NCBI GenBank assembly: GCA_034509425.1
Contig: JAVTVJ010000447.1
Span: 558,001 to 622,000 of the forward strand
Reading direction: 5' to 3'
Source: Eopsaltria australis
Lineage: Eukaryota > Chordata > Aves > Passeriformes > Petroicidae
Length of the DNA: 64,000 bases
Each line of letters starts with the position of its first letter. Position 1 is the first letter of the stretch. The notes below the pieces were generated by a model. The model saw only the letters and a program-made list of their open reading frames with translations, was not told where the DNA came from and ran no database searches. Positions 12,013-22,784 of this stretch are shown here, piece by piece. The position numbers and the translations under genes were made by a program.

Positions 12013-15000
12013 TAAGTAAAGAACTTCACTTACAGTCTTCCAAGAAGTGCCTCAAGTGTGCTGTATTTGAAGACAAAAATCAGCTCAGGTCATTGCCCAG
12101 GAACTCAGTAACATATTTTATCTTGGCCCCTGTGGCTGTGCAAGGAATACCCTATATTAGTATTGATGAGAGCAGCTCAGCACTGTAGAACAAGGAGTAG
12201 AAGGCAAACACTGAGTGTCTGGTTGAATACAGAACCCTGATGATTTGATTAAACCAGTCATTTGTTTATGGGATTTAGTTTTATTTGTATGGTGAATTCT
12301 GATTGATGGCCTGTCAGCTTGATAAGGTTACTTTTCTAACTTTATTTTAGCCATAATGTATTCTATTCTAGGTGTTTAGAATATGATTGAGAATTTCAAA
12401 GTGTAAACCCCTTGGAAGACAGTGAAGGGTGAAAGCAAATGGAAAGATGAAAATTGGTTCATGGGTGAAGCTCAAGGTGGGGACTCAGGAGACCCTGGTG
12501 CATTTCTAGTTCTGTCACACTTCTCTGTGACCCTCAGGATGACATTTACTTGTCTGTGCATCAGTGTCCACTTGCAAATGGAAATAATAATCTTCACATC
12601 AGCCAAATCCTTCTTCCTTTCCCTTTCATATTATAAAAACATTGGAGCAGGATATTTCAAGATGTGTTTGTGCCTTACCCATCACAGAGAGTCCTTCAAA
12701 CACTTCTGTAAGGCGGGTGCAAATTAATAAATAAAATCCACCTCGTCTCTCTGGGAGGGATATTAATTACAACCTTTTTCAGAAACCTCCATATTTTTCA
12801 CTGGTGTGAGTACAATCAGGCTTTAAGGACAGGAAATGAGAAAGAAAATAAGGACACTTTAGAAACAGGCATTGAAAACCATAAGTGGTGTTAGAGGAAG
12901 GCAGCTCTACTTAGGAAACTCGTGTGAAAAGAAGTTTTCTGACAAGAAAAGGACTTCAGCAGGATACTTTGGTTTCTTTTTCTGTTTTTGATAGCACTTT
13001 TTATTAAGAGTTTAATTATCAGGTTGATTAGAAGGAAGGAATTTGTGTTCATAAATGGCACTTATAAAAATCATCTTTTCCTTCTTGGTCTCTGAACGAA
13101 AGATGGTCTCTGATGCCAGCTTAACTATGAGTAATTGAATAAAAGAGTAAAATAAACTACCTGGTAAAGGAATCATTATGGTCTGCAGAATAAACATATA
13201 AAATCAGCTGAAATGTATTCTGCTCAACAAAACCAAAGTTTTTATAGATTATAACTTTGTATCTACAGAGGAATATTTTTATTAATTATGAAAATGGCAT
13301 ATTAATACTCTGTAGAGCAGTGCTACAATCAGTGTTCAGAAGTCAGCAATTATGTGCAGTTGCTCTTTAGCAATGTACAGTCTTCTGTAAATGACTGTCT
13401 AGGAGAGTTTCTTTCTTAAAAGCAGCTTTCAGTATTCAAAAGTCTCCTCTGCATCAGATGGGATGCTCTTACTGCTAAGAGTTACACACAGTTTTTTTGC
13501 ATTAAACAGAGGCAGCAGGTTAGGAAATAGCAGAGCTGCTGATGAGAGGAACATGGGTGCCTCCTTACTCTGAACGTGGACAATTCATCCAGCAGTCTTG
13601 AACTAACTCTGAGGTTGTGAGGTAAGAGTGACACAGCCAGAGCAACCCAGATCGTTGCAAATTCATGAAAGTTGCAGAAAACAGAATCATACAGGTTTTT
13701 CTGTGTCCATACATTATCTTATACTCAGCTTAAGGCAGCAAAAGCAGAACTCATTCCTTTTTCTCTCTGCTATGCAAGTCACACCTACTGTTTCTTTAAA
13801 TGACTGTGTGCTCATTGACCAGAGGAGACAGTCATGATGATTTCAGTGACATCTATGAAAATCACCAAATCAGAGTCCAAAACCTAGTTTGGATTGGTAA
13901 ACTGACTTACATTTTGCCTTCTGGTTGATGCTTTCTCATTACCTTGCTGTTTTCTTTCACTAAATGAGTTTGGTGAGTCAGTGTTTTCCCATTTGGAACA
14001 ATGTGATATTGTTAGAGCCCTTGATCTGTTTTGTTTTCAGCCTCACATTTCTCTGCTTTCTGATTGCCTGGTTTTGTGTGCACTGCTGGATCTTCTCTCA
14101 TCATTGTCTGTCTTGGATATTGTCTTATTCTCTGGATTTCTTCATCTCCCTCTTTCCTGTTTTCATCTTCAAACAGTGTCTGCAGTGTTATTCAGTTAAT
14201 ATCCTGTTCCCTGCTGGGCCAGAATTTTCACTTCTTAGGAAAACAATGGCTCCCTTCTGCAGGCAACCATTGGTTTCATGTGCACAAAAGATAAATTCTG
14301 CTTTCAGCACAGTAAAGACACTTTCTTCTGTTGCCGTGGGGCAGCTGCTGTAATATCATCTTATATATCAGAATCTGCCTGAGTCTGTCCAGTGGTGGGC
14401 ATGCAACAGAAATTTTTATTTTGTTCTTCAGAGGCATTCCCAGGCAGCTCTACCAGCTGGAGCAGGACAAGAATATGGATATGGAATGTCCAGGGAGTGT
14501 CCCTCTTCTGCTTTCCCTGATGAGTATGTGCTGTCTCTCTTGCACAGCTGTGTTTCTCAGCCAGCAGGTTGCTGACGTGAAGAATCCCAGTGGTGGCTCA
14601 TGGGGAGTAGCAGTTGAGGGAAAATATGGATGGGAGAGACAATAGTGTGATTCACAATGTGAAAAAACCCAGGAATTAAATGCCTTTTTGTTTTGGCTTA
14701 GCTCTTCTGGAAAATGGCTGCTCCAAGATGTCTCTGCATACCAACAGGATTTAGAAAAGAGGCAGCAGCAGAGAGAGAAGAGATTAAGGGCTAACAAGGA
14801 GAGCTGAACATGCACAAGTCTATGGGGTGCTGCAAGAGTTGGCCAGTGTGGTTGAGAGAAAACTCTCCCTCTTTTATGAAGAAAACAGCAGTCAGATAAG
14901 GAGAAAAGATCAATGTTGCAGTCATTGTACTCAAACAGTCAAGAAAGAAATGTGAAAGAGAAGGTGGTGGTTTGAAACAGTAAACGCAGTTTCCAAGGAC

Positions 15001-15699
15001 AGCTCAGGCTTGGCTATCCTGATCTCCTTGTGTGATGGAAATATGGACAAGGATCTTCATGCCATGTTCATATGCATGTGTTTTATCACTGTATTTGTAG
15101 TCCAGTACAGCTCAGATGACTGTGAAGTCACATAGTGGAAAATTAGTTGTGTGAAAGTTTTATTTAGGTTACCTTTGGGGGCTTGTTTGCTTTGGTGAAT
15201 TTATTTTGCTTGTTGTTGCCATAGACCTGGCTGGAGTTTTGACCTGCATATTTAGCCTTTGCTAAAATGTTGGTTGAAGTGTACCTGATGGAGACAGTGA
15301 CCAGCAGCTGAGTGGGCTGAGATAATAGTAATGAAGCAGGAAGAACAGGAGAGGGAGAGAATAAAGCAAATGTATTCATGGGATATCAGGTGTTTCTGTG
15401 ACCATGGGATACATATTTGTGAATGTCCTAGAAAAATTACAGATGTTACACTACTACAGAGTTGTACTGATCAATGAATGTAAGAGAAGTCAGAAATGTC
15501 ATCTATTCAGTTTTGTGCCTCTGTAGAGATGAATGAGTGACTCTTTCCATCTGTCCAAGCACTGCATTGGCTCAGTTTCCTGTGGGCTCCCTGTGGGGCC
15601 CCATGGACCCAAAGGTACTGATGCCTGAAGGATTTTTCTGCTTTTCTCCTGAATATTTCTTACACTGTTCCCTATATTCACAAGTATTAGCATGCATAC
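12013..15699. other. unique noncoding DNA
   Basis: No supported gene or repeat. Several overlapping open frames at 13964-14815 (up to 129 codons) show no recognisable protein. They overlap one another in different frames and on both strands, which is typical of non-coding sequence with locally few stops. Confidence 0.55.
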
Positions 15700-16116
15700 T
15701 TGTGATGCTTTAGGTGATAGTTTAGCCTGGTTTCATGGTGTTTAGCAGGCCAGTAGACTAAACACCCCTGAAGCCACATAGAGTTAGAAGACCAAACACC
15801 CTGTTTTCGTGAGCCCTCAAGGTCTCCTAGCAGGACAGATTTTGTAAACTAGAAGTTAGCCCACCCAGGCCCCTTATTGGGCCCTCCTGGTAGATATGCT
15901 AATGTGTAGAGTCTTTAATTGTACACTCGACTGGGGGGACGGGGCTTTTGCGGCGTGTTCTACCTGGACGGCAGAAGCCATTGAATGGGATCCTATTAAA
16001 ATCCCGAGGGAAACGACCCCCAACCCTCTGACCGTGTCTGAGCCTTTATTTCCTAAGACCAGAAAAAGGCATCAGTATCATGAGAAAACTGAATCCAAAG
16101 TGCCCAAGGTGTTACA
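15700..16116 (+). mobile_element. probable solitary LTR (avian ERV), boundaries uncertain
   Basis: This block differs from its surroundings: it is richer in G+C and in CpG, especially at 15927-15975. On the plus strand it contains a CGACTGGGGGGACGGGGC stretch, then CCATTGAATGGGATCC with ATTAAA at 15995-16000 (a possible polyadenylation signal), then AACGACCCCCAACCC, and a candidate end GGTGTTACA at 16108-16116. The order resembles songbird ERV LTRs that I recall. I could not find a convincing TG start or matching target duplication. A 5-bp GTGAA pair at 15419-15423 and 16139-16143 would imply a longer element but could be chance. No internal retroviral genes are present. Confidence 0.5.
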
Positions 16117-16648
16117 GCGGGTGTGTTGCAGTTGAGCAGTGAAGTTCTTTTCTCTGTGGCATCACAGCTGCCATGGAGCTTGAGGGCATGGGGTCATTTT
16201 AGGCATAAAGGTGATTGAGTAGATTTTGGAGACAACCCATGCTGTTACAGTCTATATCCATACTCTTCTTGGGACAGAATGTGTAGAAAAACATTTTGTC
16301 TAGGTTTAATCTTGAAGAAAACTAGTTGGTTTCCCAAGGAAATTAGAGTGTACCCAGCCAGGCACATCAGGATCAGGAGACCAGAACTCAAGAATGAAAT
16401 GCAAAGTTCCCCAGTCACACTGTACACAATTCTGAGCATATCTTTTAGAGGAAAACAGATTTGAACCTTGCCCATTTTTCTATTACAGCTGGAAAACACT
16501 GCTAATACAAAACATTTGTCTCAAGATTATTTCCTGAGATCAGCAAATCACCAGAACACTTCAGTTAATACAGAATGAGCTCAGAATTTTTTTCTTTGGG
16601 CAAAAAAGCACAATGAAATTCTCTTTAAGTTTATCCAAAAAGTATTCA
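16117..16648. other. unique noncoding DNA
   Basis: No feature recognised between the LTR-like block and a CR1 remnant. Open frames on both strands overlap each other at 16245-16499 and show no domain. Confidence 0.55.
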
Positions 16649-16745
16649 TACAATCACAGAGTGGTTTGTGTTGGAAGGGAGTAGAATATCATTTACCTGC
16701 AGGACCCCTTATTACAGCACAGCCAGGTATTCTCAGTTGTGCCAC
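16649..16745 (-). mobile_element. eroded CR1 3' end, antisense
   Basis: The plus strand reads TACAATCACAGAGTGGTTTG, then GTTGGAAGGGAG, followed by degenerate sequence ending in ACAGCACAGCCAGGT. This corresponds to the complemented CR1 tail and the AACCTAGCACTGCCAGGT-type block of CR1-X-like elements. Divergence is high and only about 100 bp can be followed. Confidence 0.65.
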
Positions 16746-19150
16746 CGAAGTCATGCCCTTGTCAAATCCTCTAAAGGCAGAATTTAACATTGTTGTCATG
16801 GCAATATCCAGAAGCGAGGCTGAATGAAGGAATGCAAATCTGGGTGTTCATGCAAGACTGGCTTATACATTGCTGCAGTTTGCTGCTGAGTTAAATCAGT
16901 TGCTAATTTAGCCAGGGAAGGGCAATAGGTGGGGATTGTGCTCTGTGTGTTGTGAATTATGGATTGATATTTGTTAGAGTTTCACCCCTGACCATGTTTG
17001 TATTTAGCTGGAATTCCCCACAGGTGTGACTGCAGTCAGTGTAGCCCGTGGGACCACGCTGAAGTGGAAAATTTAATTACAGCTTAATGTGATCGTGTTA
17101 GAAGTTTCTACATCTGTCAGACAACTTGTTTCCTTCCTTACTGCTTCTGCTGCTTTTAAAGATTTCTGAATTGTCTTTGCTCCTCTGCAGAATATATTCA
17201 GAATTTTTATATCCCTAACTGAGAAAACAGGTAACATTTCATTGATAGCAGCAGCAAAGCTGGCCTGTATTGATTCAGTGGCACTTACTATTTAGATAAT
17301 AATTTAAGAGACTTTGCTGTAGTTTACGAAGGAAATATTTATCAGAATCCTTGATTAACAACTGATGAAAATGAGGTGCCCAAGGCTCATAACACTTGTT
17401 CATAATATAAAAAAGGAGACCTCATTTAATTTCTCTTGAACTGGAGTCCTGCTCACTGGGATGTACTGCATGTAATCCAATTATTTTAAAACTTGCTTTA
17501 TAGTGCAGTGCACTATACTTGAAATTAGAGCCATATTAATTAATGAACATGGGGCTTTTTTGTTCTCTGTTTATCTGAATATCATTCCCCATTCATTACA
17601 AATATACTCATGGGAGTTTTCCTTGTACACAGAGTGTGTAACTGGTGGTGTTATTGTATTGACACATTGTAATATCAGCACATTACACTAAAACAGTGCA
17701 AACTATCATCTGCTGATAAGGATTCTTCTATTTCCTTTTTCATCACAATCCTGTCCAACAGATGCCATGTAATCATTCATTTTCCAGAAGTTTTGCATGT
17801 ACAAGTCAGGCACCAAGCTCATAAAAAAAGCAATCTGGGCTCTTTTCATTGTGTTTCCAGAGATGAGATTATTTGGATTAATAGGGTGGATTAATTCCAT
17901 TATAAAATAAATATATTAAGTAGATAACTAGATAATTTCATGGCTGAAGCTGGATCCAAATAATTCTTTATGTTGATTTTGCTTGTCTAATAATGTATAT
18001 ATGGTTCTGATCAATAGCATTAGCAACATATCAAACTCAGAGAGGGTGACAGGCCATTGAGAGGAATCTCCTGCTGATATCAAACTGGGGGAATTTCTCT
18101 CAGGAAGAGTATGTATTTTTCCCTGAATTGTAGAAAGAGACTGAGAATATAGCTAAAAGAAAATATTTCAAGTGGTCAGAGGGGAACACTACTGTGAGTG
18201 TCACAAATGAAAAGGAAGACTCTGGAGTAAGGAAATAAGATGAAATAATTTCTCACTGTCTTTACATGATTTATTGTGTCCTAAGGGTCCTATTAAAACT
18301 TTATACACAGATCTCATCTCACACTTTTTAAACTTCACTTTTATTTAGAATTTCCTCACATAGATTCTTTCTTTCCCGCCAGAATTTTGTCCAAGGCAGA
18401 TTTAATGGATTTTGTGCATTTTCTGGGATTTCTGGATGTCCTCCCCATCAAACACTGTGATCAGAGTGCAAGAGCTTTGGAAATTCTTGATTTACCTGCT
18501 ACAAAATCAGCCCAAAAGAAAAGAGAGAATCTCCAAACATTCCCTGTCAAAATTTAGCTGAAGTGGAAGTGCTGTAGGATTTAGAACCAACTTTGTTCCT
18601 TCTCAGGTGGGAACTGGAAAAAGCAGATCGGCTGTAGGTGCAGGCTGACACATCCTCACTTTTTGCTGCTCATGCAGAAGGAAAATTGAGTTTGTGTCAG
18701 AGTAAACCTGTTCCTCCTTTCCTTTCAGCTGTACATCAGAGATCACCTCCCCAGTCACCTCCTCCAGCATGAAAGAAATGTTCTCCATGTAACCTAATTA
18801 ATGGAGAGATTAATAATACTCTGGGAACTCCTGGAAACTGCCTACCCCAATCCTCCCACCATGGGTCTTCCAGAATCCTCTGCCATGAGGAAATCCTTGG
18901 ATATCTGATCAGATGTGCAGTATCTCCACCTGCCTTACAATTTCACAAATACCTTATTTTATTTTTTTCTCCTGGTTTTGTTTGTTTGGCTGGTTTGTTT
19001 TGGTTAGGTTTTTTGGTAGGGATTTTTGTTTGTTTGTTTTGGGACTTGGGATTTTGTTTCTATGGGGTTTTTTTTGGTTTCTTCCTCTTCATTCTTTATT
19101 AGAACTACTGGATTTGATTCTATCTCCTATGTTCAGCTGAACAGAAGCAG
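16746..19150. other. unique noncoding DNA, T/G-rich at its end
   Basis: Ordinary AT-rich sequence with homeodomain-like TAAT/ATTA cores scattered around 17530-17560 and no defined element. The stretch 18960-19085 is T- and G-rich (repeated GTTTG and GGTTTT) and produces spurious hydrophobic open frames. Confidence 0.55.
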
Positions 19151-19167
19151 TAATAATAATATTAATA

Positions 19168-19202
<35 letters not shown>

Positions 19203-19232
19203 CAAATAATAATACTGCTACTAATAATAATA
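19151..19232 (+). repeat. AAT/TAA trinucleotide microsatellite
   Basis: Tandem AAT units run with a few interruptions (ATTAAT near 19160, AACAAAT near 19201, ACTGCTACT near 19213). The uninterrupted core spans about 19172-19201. Likely length-polymorphic. The asparagine-rich open frame that crosses it is a translation artefact. Confidence 0.92.
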
Positions 19233-19318
19233 CCCCTGATATTCCTCAGGGGTTAATCTGCATATTGCTCCTCAAAGTTTGCTTTCTCAAAGCCCATTTC
19301 ACCCTGTTTCTGAGTCAC

Positions 19319-19369
19319 TTAACTAGAACAAATAATAGTCAAGAAACTAAAACCATAGAATAATAGAGT
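19319..19369. repeat. 51-bp sequence shared with 11757-11807 (copy 2)
   Basis: Forty-six of 51 bases match 11757-11807 at a constant offset of 7562. In this copy the CR1-derived part is only the final 16 bases (CATAGAATAATAGAGT), after which the sequence becomes unrelated. On the minus strand it therefore reads as a very short CR1 tail followed by about 35 bp of extra 3' sequence. Confidence 0.9.
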
Positions 19370-22300
19370 GTTTCTGTTGTAACTTTTGGGTCACAGTGAC
19401 AACACAGCAGCTGCTTTCCCAGTCAGTGAAAACATTCCTGGCCAGAATGTTCAAGGCAATCCCTTTGCTCCCAGACAGATGATGCATCACAGGCAAACAG
19501 TCCCCATTTTTATTGGCTTTGCTTCCTGTGGGCTGTACACAGAGAGGAAACGACAAGCAGTATAATGTGGAAATACAAAAGTGTCTTCCTCTGTGTCCTC
19601 TTGGGTTTTGTCTGTCAGTAGTTACAGTAGGTGTAGTTTAACTGGGACTGGCCCAAGGCTGTGTAAGGTCTGTCTGGTTAAACCTTCATGTTTGCCTTTA
19701 TCTTAGAAGCCTTAACTGAGTTGTGGATGATCTTCTCTTTCTACTCACAGGCTGTGGAATTTAGCCAAGAATAGGGCTTTTTTTGTGGCCTGGAGCCAAT
19801 CTCCCAAAATCCTAAAACCAGCTGCTTCCTGAAGGATTATCACAGCTACTCTGAGGAAGCTTACTCTGTGCAAAGGGAGCAGAGATGTTCAAATCCCTAA
19901 TCCTGTGCTAACCCAAGACCAGGTGGCAGGGACAACATGGATGTGCTGAACTGCTCTGAAATCTCTGTATTTGCAACTTTCACCAGATCAAGCAAAGGGA
20001 TTTAGTGCCAGATCCAGTGTCGTGTTAATATGGCTCACAGATGTCAGTTGCCTGTTGCAGCCATGCACGTGGTGAAATTGTGTTTGAACTTTGGGTATTT
20101 CTCTGTTAGAAATATATTTTGACACTTTGCATTTCACTTGACAATAGTGTGTGTTCTGCATGCAGAAGGGTTCCTTTGGAAACTTCCTCCTTGCATGATA
20201 TGTCACCTTCTGCTGGGAGTGTAAGGCCAGCTTTTTGTCAGAAATTTCCAAGTCCAAGTGGTACTTCTGACTTAAAACACAGGTCCAATCCAGTCCTGCT
20301 TAGTCTGTTGGAAGGAGGAATTAATGTGCTTTTTCACTTCCCAGCCCAAAACTTCTTGGCTGGTATTTAGAAGGCACTTCTACTCCGTTCCAATTCCTCT
20401 CCCATTTTATATGTAGCAGTAGGGCACACAGTGCCAGTGTAGCTGCTTTTCCAGAAATCTCCATGGTTCTGCAGGTCCACTGGAGTCCTCAACTAACAAG
20501 TGAACAGCAAGAGAGCAGAAGTAGGTGGGAATACCTTGGACTACATTTGAAATTAGGCTTAATTTTTTCAAGAGAAAGCCTGTTGATGGTAGTTCCTACT
20601 GTGAAAAATATCCTGTTGGTAAATTGGCTTTGCTTGTAATAATTTTGGTATATTAATCACTTTTGTTATTAAAAACATTACTTTCTCTCATTGTATCTTT
20701 TAGGTAAAATGAGAATTTAAATGGGAGCTATATTCAAATTAAAAGTGAAAAGTTTAATCCTTGGACAAACTACCAAGGTAAGCAGCAGATTCTCTATATC
20801 CTGTTATACAGTATAACAGGACTATATAGTATTTATCTCCAGGTTTCATTGTGTTCAGGAATTTTAGACACACCCTGTGTTTCCTCATTGAGTTCAAAAG
20901 TGGCACAAGGGTGAAGCACAAGTGTTGGTAACATACAAGTAATCAAGGTAAATTTTAAAATTATTTCCAATGGCCTGTACATCCCTGGAGGCACAAGAAC
21001 TACTGACAGTATTTGTATACTCATTCCAAAAACATTCATACTGAATTATGTGGTTATAAATTGGTAAACAAAACATTCTGGTCTCCTGTTGGTTTCTTTT
21101 CTATAACTCAACTTCATGTTCTGATTCTTTGTCATTCTCCACAGAACTTCCTTTTGTAACAAGGGGGTAAAAACTTAATATTTTAAAGGTATTTTAATAT
21201 TTTTCTTAGCACATACCCTTGTTAGTATTCTTCACACATAATGACATATTTCCACAGTCCAGCATCGTACTTAAGAATGTGTTGAATTTGAAACACTCCA
21301 AGTGTCCCAAAACAGATGAGAATGAACTTGAATTTCATGCAGAATCAGGATCATTATCATGTTTACATTAAATGAAGTTATGCTTTCCCCTCTTCTGCTG
21401 CATAGGCATTAATCGTCCATGAAATCTTTCCATTTCCCTCAGAATATGATTTTGCAGAAGCCTTGCATCAATTCATGCTCTTGCTGCTTCCTCATAAATT
21501 CAGGGTAATTTCTTTGATCTGTAATAGCTTCTTCACACAGCTCCTGCCTTCTGTTTAACCAAGATCCATTACATTTGCAAAGGGGCTGCTTGGCTGACCA
21601 ATTTCTTTTCATACAATTTACAGTCTTTTCATGTTTTTAAACTTGAGTCCATCCTTATCACTCACCTACATTTAAAGAATTTCACCTGGTGTGTGCTGTA
21701 TAGTTTCTGGCTGGAAAATGTTACAGCACATGCAGCTTGTATGTATAAAATATAGGTATTTGTGAATATTTTAAATTTTACCATGTATTTGATAACTATA
21801 ACTGAAGGATTATAACTTATTTGTAAAAACTTCTCTAGTCTAAAATGTCATTTTTTTATGGTTCCTACTAGTAGCAATTTGTTTTGATTGCTTTACTTTA
21901 CACTTACATAGTATTTGAGAAACCAGAATTAAAATTGAGAATGACTAGCTGATGTCACCAGATTACCCAGCTGCAATTTGGAAATGCTCTTGATGGCAGT
22001 GCACATGTGAACATGACCTTTGATGTTTGCTGTAATATATAGATACAAATTTGAAAGCAGCAAGAATTAGAACTGTGGTCCTCATTTGGGGAAGCATTTG
22101 AACAGTCCTTCTCTGGACATCTGTCTCTCAAGTATTAATTCCTACATGTCATCAAGAGAAGCCATTTAGACAAATGCATAAATTGGATGGAATATTCCTT
22201 TTCCATAAGTGCCATAACTCCAAGTGCCTCCTTGATGGAGTTATTTATAGAGCGCTCCCCACCGCTTCTACTTCTGCGTGAACAGAAGAAAAAATAGAAA

Positions 22301-22665
22301 TTAGTAATCACCCTCTTCAGGATGGGGTTAAGAGTTTGCCCAGAGAAAATGATTTCTAACAAAATCTATTTGTAAGTCAGAAGGAATAGAATTTGATGTT
22401 ACTGCAAAAAAAAATTACTACAAGCTTTGCTGCTTTCTTTTTCTTTTAAAAGACGTCCTCATTAACACCACTGACACAAAGATACATGGCATACAAATCA
22501 TAGCTTTATATCTATATGAAATACTTATAAGTAGAGTGTTTTCCTCCCATTTTAATTGGAGGTACTTAGCTAATCATCAATGTATCTGTGCCTGTGTGCA
22601 GCACAGTGCCCCTTTCAGCCCCAGGTTTGTGGAGGTGTGATATTGAAAGGTTGACTCCAGTGCTG
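19370..22665. other. unique noncoding DNA
   Basis: No gene or transposon recognised. It contains the stem-loop at 20794-20829. The rest is AT-rich sequence with no notable structure. Confidence 0.55.
20794..20829. repeat. imperfect stem-loop
   Basis: An inner pair of exactly complementary 10-bp arms (20800-20809, 20811-20820) is separated by a single A. It is extended by a further 6-bp pair, CTATAT (20794-20799) with ATATAG (20824-20829), across a 3-base bulge. The total is 16 paired bases. It is too short for a typical pre-microRNA, and no surrounding transcription signal is evident. Confidence 0.85.
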
Positions 22666-22784
22666 TTCCAGGAGCTGTGATCAGCAAAAGCAGCAGTGTG
22701 GTTGTACAACCCTCAGAACATCTTTCCAGAAGCTGTGTTAGCAAAAACACCAGTGTGATTGTACAACCCCCAGAGCATCTTTCC
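22666..22784 (+). repeat. 58-bp tandem repeat, two copies
   Basis: Two adjacent units of about 58 bp (from 22666 and 22724) share the blocks TTCCAG-AGCTGTG, AGCAAAA and CAGTGTG-TTGTACAACCC, and end in CATCTTTCC. They differ at scattered positions. The open frame across it is correspondingly repetitive (VVVQPSEHLS / VIVQPPEHLS), but nothing else supports coding. Confidence 0.85.

Noticed and set aside
11809..12188. Overlapping plus-strand open frames of 68 and 124 codons
   Set aside because: Most of their length is antisense CR1 3' sequence, and the same is true of the 134-codon frame at 52002-52406.
13964..14815. Cluster of frames up to 129 codons on both strands
   Set aside because: Mutually overlapping frames with no domain, no splice context and no similarity I recognise. 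Consistent with chance.
15419..16143. GTGAA pair as target duplication of a longer LTR
   Set aside because: With many possible TG/CA pairs a 5-bp match is expected fairly often, and the 15424-15700 part does not look like LTR sequence.
18913..19256. Hydrophobic and asparagine-rich open frames
   Set aside because: They derive from the T/G-rich run and the AAT microsatellite.
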